Shown: one piece after another, positions 58,544-64,000 of the stretch
How the letters are laid out: every line of letters begins with the position of its first letter
How positions within the stretch are numbered: the first letter of the stretch is position 1
Assembly: GCF_947493765.1 (NCBI RefSeq)
Contig: NZ_CANLSZ010000003.1
Location: 186,001 to 250,000 of the forward strand
Length of the DNA: 64,000 nucleotides
Direction: 5' to 3'
DNA from: an uncultured Arthrobacter sp.
GTDB lineage: Bacteria; Actinomycetota; Actinomycetes; Actinomycetales; Micrococcaceae
The notes under the pieces: generated by a model
The model's database searches: none
What the model was told of the DNA's origin: nothing
The model's input: only the letters and a program-made list of their open reading frames with translations
Position numbers and translations under genes: made by a program

Positions 58544-59347
58544 TTACGCTTCTCCTCTGATCATCCGGATGAATAGTTCGTGGACCCGCCGCTCCCCCGT
58601 GATCTCCGGGTGGAAACTCGTGGCCAGCAGATTCCCCGAACGCACTGCGACGATTCTAGCGACCGGCTCGGCACCGGCCCCCGCACCCCCGGGCACCGCG
58701 CCCGTCCGGCGTCCCGCTTCCCCCTCGAGCGGACCGGCGGCGGGTGTCGCGCCGGCGGGGACCTCCGCGAGGACCTGCACGCCGTCACCCACCTTCTCGA
58801 CCCACGGGGCCCGGATGAAGACGGCCCGCACGGGTGCGGCGTCCGACAGGCCCGTGAAGGCGAGATCGGTCTCGAAGGACTCGCGCTGGCGGCCGAAGGC
58901 GTTGCGCCGCACCACCATGTCGAGACCCCCGAGGCTCTGCTGCGGCTGACCGAGCTGGTCGACCGTCGGATCGGCGATCACGTCGGAGAGCATGATCATC
59001 CCGGCGCACGATCCGTACACCGGCAGGCCGCTGCCGATGAGGTCCCGCAGCGGCTCGGCGAGCCCGAACATCCGGGCCAGCCGGTCCATCGTGGTGGACT
59101 CGCCCCCCGGGATGATCAGGCCGTCGAGCGTCGCCAGCTCGGCGGGCCTGCGCACGGGGACGGCGCGTCCGCCGAGGGACTCGATCGTGCCGACGTGCTC
59201 GCGCACGTCGCCCTGGAGCGCGAGCACACCGACGCACAGGGTCCTGCCCGGTGCCGACCCGTCCGCGGGGACGTCCGGGGCGTCGGGCAGCACGCGGGGC
59301 GACGCGGTGGGCGACGCGGTGGGGTACGCGGGAGGCGGGGACGTCAT
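58544..59347 (-). CDS. pdxT: Pyridoxal 5'-phosphate synthase glutaminase subunit
   Basis: Releases ammonia from glutamine for PdxS to make PLP. 267 aa, longer than the usual ~190-200: an N-terminal Pro/Ser/Thr extension (about 1-35) and a Gly/Ala-rich insertion (about 203-230). Core motifs [28 protein letters not shown], nucleophile cysteine in [11 protein letters not shown], and catalytic His-Glu in [17 protein letters not shown] lies six bases before the ATG. The partner gene pdxS is not in the window. Confidence 0.95.
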   Translation of the reverse strand: MTSPPPAYPTASPTASPRVLPDAPDVPADGSAPGRTLCVGVLALQGDVREHVGTIESLGGRAVPVRRPAELATLDGLIIPGGESTTMDRLARMFGLAEPLRDLIGSGLPVYGSCAGMIMLSDVIADPTVDQLGQPQQSLGGLDMVVRRNAFGRQRESFETDLAFTGLSDAAPVRAVFIRAPWVEKVGDGVQVLAEVPAGATPAAGPLEGEAGRRTGAVPGGAGAGAEPVARIVAVRSGNLLATSFHPEITGERRVHELFIRMIRGEA

Positions 59348-59353
59348 CCGTCG

Positions 59354-59359
59354 ATTCTA
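59354..59359 (-). promoter_or_regulatory. Leaderless -10 box of pdxT
   Basis: Minus-strand TAGAAT, six-base spacer CGACGG, then the ATG 59347. Confidence 0.5.
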
Positions 59360-59436
59360 GGTGGTGTCCGGGCCAGGACCGGCAGCCGGGTGCGGCCGCC
59401 GGGCGGCAGGTGCGGGGCAGGACGGCGTGACGACGA

Positions 59437-59442
59437 TAATGT
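59437..59442 (+). promoter_or_regulatory. Leaderless -10 box of murT
   Basis: TAATGT, six-base spacer GGAGGC, then ATG 59449. The overlapping GATAAT (59435-59440) also resembles a -10. GGAGG would not be transcribed if the start is leaderless. Confidence 0.4.
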
Positions 59443-59448
59443 GGAGGC

Positions 59449-60720
59449 ATGAATCCCCTTCCAGTTCTCGTGGGCAAGGCCGTGCGCATCGCCTCCCGAC
59501 TGCGTGGCGGCGGCTCCGCCCTCCCGGGCCTCGTCGTCGAGCGCCTCGATCCCGGTTTCATGGGGCGTGCCCTCTCCTCCCTGCCCCGCGGCGTGGTGGT
59601 GGTCAGCGGGACGAACGGCAAGACCACCACCACGAAGATGGTGGTGGAACTCCTCGAGGGCCAGGGGCTGAGGGTCTTCACCAACCGGACCGGCAGCAAC
59701 TTCACCCGCGGTGTCGCAGCAGCCCTCCTCGGCGAGGTGGACTGGCGCGGTCGGCTCTCCGCCGACGTCGCGGTCCTCGAGCTCGACGAAGCCCATGCCG
59801 TGCACTTCGTGAAGCTGGTGCCGCCCCGGTACTCACTGCTGCTGAACGTGCTGCGTGACCAGCTGGACCGCTTCGGCGAGATCGATGCGACCACTCGCCT
59901 GCTGGAACGCATCGCGCTCGCCACCACCGGGACCGTCGTCCTGAACCGCGAGGACCCCCGTGTCGCCGGCATCGCGTCCTCCGTCACCCAAGCGGACGTG
60001 GCCTACTTCGGCCTCCACGCATCGCTGCGCAGCACCTTCCCCAACGACGACGACCTGCGCGGCGCCGAGGGCACCGCGCCCGCTGCGGCGCTGCCCGCCG
60101 ACGTCGTCCTCACCACCGTCGAGGGCAACGCGGCCGAGTTCGAGGTGGACGGCATGAGCATCCGGACCGAGCTGCGCCTGCGCGGGGTCTACAACATCTT
60201 CAATGCCGCGGCGGCGCTCGCGGCGGCCCGCACTGTGCTGGGGGGCTCCGCCGACGTCGATCGGCTCTTCGGGTCCCTGGCGGCCGTGGAACCGGCGTTC
60301 GGCCGCGGTGAGAGCATCGTCGTGGACGGTCAGCCCCTGGAGCTGGTGCTCGTGAAGAACCCGAGCGGCTTCCGGCTGGGACTGAAGTCCTTCGATCCGG
60401 CCGGCTGCGCCACCATGATCGCCATCAACGACAACTACGCCGACGGTCGCGACATGTCCTGGCTGTGGGACGTGGACTTCGACTCGCTGGGGCAGGACGG
60501 GGTGCACATGGTCAGCGGGGTCCGCGCCTACGACATGGCACTGCGACTGACCTACGACGGCGTCCGGGTGGATGGTGTGGAGCCCGACCTCACGGCGGCG
60601 CTCAGGACGTTCCTCAGCGGGTCCGACGGGCGGCCCCGCCGCATCTTCTGCACGTACACCGCCATGCTCGCGGTCCGCCGCGAGCTCTCCAAGATCGCGA
60701 AAGTCGAGGTGGTCTCCTGA
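59449..60720 (+). CDS. murT: Lipid II isoglutaminyl synthase, MurT subunit
   Basis: Mur-ligase-like ATPase that, with GatD, amidates the D-glutamate of lipid II. 423 aa: P-loop VVSGTNGKTTTTKMVVELL (about residues 52-70), central ligase domain (LELDEAHAVHFVKLVPPRYS; LLNVLRDQLDRFGEIDAT), and C-terminal domain with MIAINDNYADGRDMSWLWDV, where the WxWDxD-type motif contributes the GatD-facing aspartate. The Cys4 zinc ribbon found in S. aureus and mycobacterial MurT is missing: no cysteines occur between about residues 165 and 315. Stop overlaps the gatD ATG. Confidence 0.95.
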   Translation: MNPLPVLVGKAVRIASRLRGGGSALPGLVVERLDPGFMGRALSSLPRGVVVVSGTNGKTTTTKMVVELLEGQGLRVFTNRTGSNFTRGVAAALLGEVDWRGRLSADVAVLELDEAHAVHFVKLVPPRYSLLLNVLRDQLDRFGEIDATTRLLERIALATTGTVVLNREDPRVAGIASSVTQADVAYFGLHASLRSTFPNDDDLRGAEGTAPAAALPADVVLTTVEGNAAEFEVDGMSIRTELRLRGVYNIFNAAAALAAARTVLGGSADVDRLFGSLAAVEPAFGRGESIVVDGQPLELVLVKNPSGFRLGLKSFDPAGCATMIAINDNYADGRDMSWLWDVDFDSLGQDGVHMVSGVRAYDMALRLTYDGVRVDGVEPDLTAALRTFLSGSDGRPRRIFCTYTAMLAVRRELSKIAKVEVVS

Positions 60721-61490
60721 TGAGCGACGCACCGTCCGCCGGCGCGCTGACCAGCGCAGCCACCGATCCCTCGAAGGGGTCGCTGCGCATCCTGCAGCTC
60801 TACCCGCGCGAGATGAACATCTACGGCGACTACGGGAATGTCCTCGTGCTCAGGCAGCGCCTCGCCTGGCGTGGCTACGGCGCCGAGATCCTCGAGTACG
60901 ACATCGGTGACACGTTCCCCGACGACGTCGATCTCGTCATCGGCGGCGGCGGTCAGGACAGTGGCCAGCTGGTCATCCAGGAGGACCTGCAGGCCATCGC
61001 CCCGACCCTGCGTGCACGGGCCGACGACGGCACGCCGATGCTCGTGATCTGCGGCATGTACCAGCTGTTCGGAACGGTCTTCAGGACGTACGGCGGTACG
61101 GACATCCCGGGGATCGGGGTGCTGGACCTGGAGACGCGGGGTGGCAGCGACCGACTGATCGGCAACGTGATCGCCACCAGCGAGGAGTTCGGCGAGATCC
61201 ACGGCTACGAGAACCACAGCGGCCAGACCTTCCTCGGTGACGGCGTGGAGCCGCTCGGCACCGTGGTCAAGGGTGTGGGCAACAACTCCGAGGACAGCTC
61301 CGAGGGCGCCCGCTCGAGGAACGTGGTGGGGAGCTACCTCCACGGCTCACTGCTGCCGAAGAATCCCGCGATCGCCGACTTCCTGCTGCGTACTGCGGCG
61401 GAGCGCAAGTTCGGAGCGTTCGACGACGCCGGTCTCGACGATTCGCTCGCCGAGCTGGCCCGGAAGCACGCCGGAGCCAGGCCGCGCTAG
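60720..61490 (+). CDS. gatD: Lipid II isoglutaminyl synthase, GatD glutaminase subunit
   Basis: Class I (CobB/CobQ-like) glutaminase feeding ammonia to MurT. 256 aa from ATG 60720 (one-base overlap with the murT TGA). Nucleophile C111 in MLVICGMYQLFG, catalytic histidine in VVGSYLHGSLLPKNP, and the family start LQLYPREMNIYGDYGNVLVL. About 20 extra residues at the N-terminus. Ends in a clear hairpin terminator. Confidence 0.95.
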   Translation: MSDAPSAGALTSAATDPSKGSLRILQLYPREMNIYGDYGNVLVLRQRLAWRGYGAEILEYDIGDTFPDDVDLVIGGGGQDSGQLVIQEDLQAIAPTLRARADDGTPMLVICGMYQLFGTVFRTYGGTDIPGIGVLDLETRGGSDRLIGNVIATSEEFGEIHGYENHSGQTFLGDGVEPLGTVVKGVGNNSEDSSEGARSRNVVGSYLHGSLLPKNPAIADFLLRTAAERKFGAFDDAGLDDSLAELARKHAGARPR

Positions 61491-61513
61491 TCCGGTGCTG
61501 CTCGCGGAGCTCC

Positions 61514-61551
61514 TGATGGGTGAGGATCTGCCGGCAGGGCCTCACCCATCA
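61514..61551. terminator. Bidirectional terminator, gatD/hydrolase
   Basis: TGATGGGTGAGG / CCTCACCCATCA perfect 12-bp stem with an inner CTGCCGGCAG palindrome, between convergent genes. Confidence 0.8.
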
Positions 61552-61571
61552 CCTCGTCGCCCGTCACCTCG

Positions 61572-63131
61572 TCAGGGGATGTCGCTCCGTGCGGCGTCGA
61601 GGCGCAGCTGCCGGGCGTCGTACGCCGTCAGGAAGCCCCGACGCTCGAGCGAGCGGATGTCATCGCTGACCGCCTTCAGGTACCGGCCGTGATTCGGGTA
61701 GAGCGCATCGAGGACCTCCTGCGACAGGGGTCGCTCGTACCCGGCGATGAAGCAGAAGGACGCTCCCGTCGCGGTGCCGTACCACGTGCTCGTCGGGACA
61801 TCGAGGAAGGGCGATCGCAGACCGCCGCGGACGTTGCCGAACTGGTCGAGGACGGGCTTGCCGTCACGGACGAGGATCGGCTCGGCGTGGGGCGGTGCCA
61901 CGCCGTCCCGCACCCACAGGTCCAGGTTGCGCAGCGCCGCATCGAAGAAGATCGAGCTCGGGAACCTGCTGCGTGGTCCCTCGTTGCAGGACGCGGGCGG
62001 AACGGCGCGGTCCGCGGCGAGGATGTCCGCCGAGGCCGCCGAGAAGATGAGTTCGTCCGGTGTGGCGTGGCCCGCGCCGGCCATCTCGTAGTGGCGGTAG
62101 CGATCGCCGGGCTCGTCGCTGTCCGCGCGGCGGGACCCGATCCCCAGCAGGTAGTCGGACTGCGACATCATGCGCATGATCGGCACACCCACGTCCTCGA
62201 ACTGGCGTCGGGCATCGCCGGGCGGCGGTGCCGGTTCGCACTGGTTCATCGGGTAGGCACCCGCGAAGGCCCCACCGGCGACCGCCACGATGTACGCGTC
62301 GTAGATCGGCTTCCCGTCCGACTCCACCACGCGCGGGTGGACACCGTTGATGTAGTTGACGAGGTACCCGCCGGTCTGGGAGTAGCCGAAGCCGTAGGCG
62401 TGTTCCACGAGCGAGTCGGTGGACCCGTAGCGCAGGGGGTTGGCGGCGTCGTCGCTCCTGAGCCAGGCCCCCACCTGCGAGTAGATGTCCCAGACGAGGC
62501 CGTTCTCCGTGGTCCGCGACGAGTCCGCCGCGACCGCGGTGCAGTTCGCGGGATCGGTCAGGGGCAGCGGATTCGCGAAGGAGAGGGACCCGTAGCGTTC
62601 GGCGTCGAAGTTCTTCAGGGCGTCGACGGCGATCGGCTTCGCGGTGATACCCACCCAGGCATCGCCGTTCTCGACGATCTGCTTCTGCGCCATGGCCCAG
62701 CCGATGTTCAGATCGAACAGATTGCTGGGATTGAGCATCTCGACGACGACATTGCCGCTGAACTTCTGGCCCTTGGCCGGCTTCCGCACCAGGACACGCG
62801 TGGTGTACGGACTGTCGGGGGTGCGGATCTCGGCCGGCCCCGACCCGGGCCAGGTGTAGACGTTCGAGGTGCCGCTGACCAGGAACTCCTCCTCGACGTA
62901 GCGGAGCTTCCGGAGATCCTGCGGCACCTCCTGGTGATCGGCTGCCCCGAACGGATAGGACGTCCCGGTGGTTACCAGCGGGCCCTCGACGTCGGGGATC
63001 GGCGTCGTACCCCCGGGTGGTGCGATCTGGCCGCTCGGGACCGTCGCCGCGGCCGGGAGGGTCGCACCGGCCCCGGAGAGCGCGATCGTCAGTGTCGCCG
63101 CGAGGATCGTCCTGGATCGAGTGGTTCTCAT
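61572..63131 (-). CDS. Secreted alpha/beta-hydrolase-domain protein
   Basis: 519 aa. Signal peptide MRTTRSRTILAATLTIALSG with Ala-x-Ala cleavage near residue 29, so exported. Large alpha/beta hydrolase domain of the group containing GFGYSQTGGYLVNYINGVHP (nucleophile serine in G-Y-S-Q-T-G) and a late catalytic histidine in YEMAGAGHATPDE. Cysteines in PANCTAV, MNQCEPA, PASCNEG and ASFCFIA may form disulfides. Substrate unknown. RBS AGAAGGAG. Monocistronic. Confidence 0.85.
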   Translation of the reverse strand: MRTTRSRTILAATLTIALSGAGATLPAAATVPSGQIAPPGGTTPIPDVEGPLVTTGTSYPFGAADHQEVPQDLRKLRYVEEEFLVSGTSNVYTWPGSGPAEIRTPDSPYTTRVLVRKPAKGQKFSGNVVVEMLNPSNLFDLNIGWAMAQKQIVENGDAWVGITAKPIAVDALKNFDAERYGSLSFANPLPLTDPANCTAVAADSSRTTENGLVWDIYSQVGAWLRSDDAANPLRYGSTDSLVEHAYGFGYSQTGGYLVNYINGVHPRVVESDGKPIYDAYIVAVAGGAFAGAYPMNQCEPAPPPGDARRQFEDVGVPIMRMMSQSDYLLGIGSRRADSDEPGDRYRHYEMAGAGHATPDELIFSAASADILAADRAVPPASCNEGPRSRFPSSIFFDAALRNLDLWVRDGVAPPHAEPILVRDGKPVLDQFGNVRGGLRSPFLDVPTSTWYGTATGASFCFIAGYERPLSQEVLDALYPNHGRYLKAVSDDIRSLERRGFLTAYDARQLRLDAARSDIP

Positions 63132-63338
63132 CGAAGCTCCTTCTCGAAGCCGGGCTGCACCGCCCGGCGTGCCTCACGGCGCACCGGCGTCGGCGCCTGG
63201 CAGGCCGGCCGTGGACCCTGCGATCCGGGAGGATCGCGTCGGTCGTCGGGCAGCGAAACACTCCGACAGTAGGGTTGCCGGGAAAGCCGGGTCAAGGGTG
63301 GTGCGCCGATGTGCAACAACGTGCAAAAGTTGGTTCCC

Positions 63339-64000
63339 ATGAGCAACCCTTTCCTCTCCCCGAGCACACTCGACTACAACCTGCCGCCCTTCGCCTCCAT
63401 CGAGGACGAGCACTACCTCCCGGCGTTCGATGCCGGCTTCGCGGAGCACATGGAGCAGATCGACGCCATCACCGGGTCTGCGGAGGAGCCCAGCTTCGAG
63501 AACACAGTCGTTGCCCTCGAGCGTGCCGGCAGCACTCTCGACCGGGTGTCGCGGGTCTTCTTCAGCAACTCCGTGAGCCACGCGACCGCTGCCATCCAGG
63601 AGCTCGAGCAGCTCATCGCGCCACGCCTCGCCGAGCACGAGGACAACATCAAGCTCAACCGTGCACTCTTCGACCGCCTCCGGCGGGTGTCGACCGAGGG
63701 TCTGGACGACGAGTCCGTCCGCCTGGTCGAGGAGTACGTCAGCAGTTTCGTGCGGGCGGGCGCCGAACTGGACGACGACGCGCAGGCCACGCTGCGTGCA
63801 CTCAATTCCACCCTCTCGGCACTGAGTACCGAGTTCTCGCAGAAGCTGCTGAAGGACACCAACGCCTCTGCCCTCCTCCTCGACTCCGCCGAGGAGCTCG
63901 ACGGTCTGTCCCCGGACGCGATCTCCGCCGCCGCCACGGCGGCCGGTGACGCCGGCCATGACGGCAAGTACCTCCTGACCTTGATCCTGCCGACGGCGCA
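63339..64000 (+). CDS. M3-family oligopeptidase, N-terminal part
   Basis: First 220 residues of a zinc peptidase of the thimet/oligopeptidase A/Dcp family. MSNPFLSPSTLDYNLPPFAS and IEDEHYLPAFDAGFAEH are the typical helical N-terminus. The HExxH zinc site lies beyond the window. Cytosolic (no signal peptide). No RBS near ATG 63339; TAGGGT at about 63266-63271 may be a -10. Divergent from the hydrolase gene. Confidence 0.92.
   Translation, partial: MSNPFLSPSTLDYNLPPFASIEDEHYLPAFDAGFAEHMEQIDAITGSAEEPSFENTVVALERAGSTLDRVSRVFFSNSVSHATAAIQELEQLIAPRLAEHEDNIKLNRALFDRLRRVSTEGLDDESVRLVEEYVSSFVRAGAELDDDAQATLRALNSTLSALSTEFSQKLLKDTNASALLLDSAEELDGLSPDAISAAATAAGDAGHDGKYLLTLILPTA

Noticed and set aside
63132-63338. 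Direct GTGCAA repeats as a regulator site between the hydrolase and peptidase genes
   Set aside because: Two short copies only, no symmetry and no adjacent regulator gene; too weak to call.

Overview
The window is a contiguous piece of a high-GC actinobacterial chromosome. Gene order (uvrB-coaE-rpsA-polA, the trp/his/rib blocks on one strand, relA-secF-secD-yajC-ruvBAC-yebC-pdxT) and protein sequences point to the order Micrococcales, most likely an Arthrobacter-like member of Micrococcaceae; the family level is an inference from family resemblance, not from a search. Almost everything is housekeeping. No insertion sequence, prophage, CRISPR array or rRNA was seen.

Layout. 1-11 kb: partial uvrB, coaE, a recQ broken by a single-base frameshift, an RsmC/RlmG-like rRNA methyltransferase, rpsA, an Eis-like acetyltransferase, polA, and a divergent hotdog thioesterase. 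11-19 kb: an orphan receiver-only response regulator beside a LigD-type polymerase; the 5-oxoproline cluster pxpA-pxpBC (fused)-biotin carboxylase/BCCP-GntR regulator, followed by a decayed NRAMP (YcsG-like) transporter that abuts tRNA-Leu(CAA); then pdtaR. 19-27 kb: pyk, gltD, gltB. 27-35 kb: hisI-trpE-Trp membrane protein-small membrane protein-trpC-trpB-trpA-lgt. 35-41.7 kb: TIGR03085 gene, hisF, hisG, hisE, and a riboflavin operon (ribM-ribD-ribE-ribB-ribH) led by an FMN riboswitch. 41.9-49 kb: aspS, an APC permease, hisS, a DUF349 protein and an AbiEi-like protein. 49-64 kb: relA, secF, secD, yajC, ruvB, ruvA, ruvC, yebC, pdxT, then murT-gatD, a secreted alpha/beta hydrolase and the start of an M3 peptidase.

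Functional themes. Stable modules sit side by side: DNA repair (uvrB, recQ, polA, LigD-Pol, ruvABC), protein export (yajC-secD-secF, lgt), amino-acid synthesis (trp, his, glt), riboflavin supply by synthesis and uptake, and peptidoglycan amidation (murT-gatD). Signals readable in the DNA include an FMN aptamer, a LexA/SOS box in the ruvAB promoter, an operator-like palindrome over the -35 of the pxp operon, and several strong terminator hairpins.

The most striking non-genic pattern is translational. Fourteen genes, nearly all at the head of a transcript, have a TAnnnT -10 box ending 6-8 bases before the start codon, leaving no room for a 5' leader, whereas many genes inside operons carry a Shine-Dalgarno sequence. 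I read this as systematic leaderless transcription. Other points to check are the trpE frame kept open through a 12-bp repeat inside hisI, a ribB lacking its usual RibA half, a MurT lacking its zinc-ribbon cysteines, and the recQ and NRAMP lesions. I did not find a clearly new multi-gene system.
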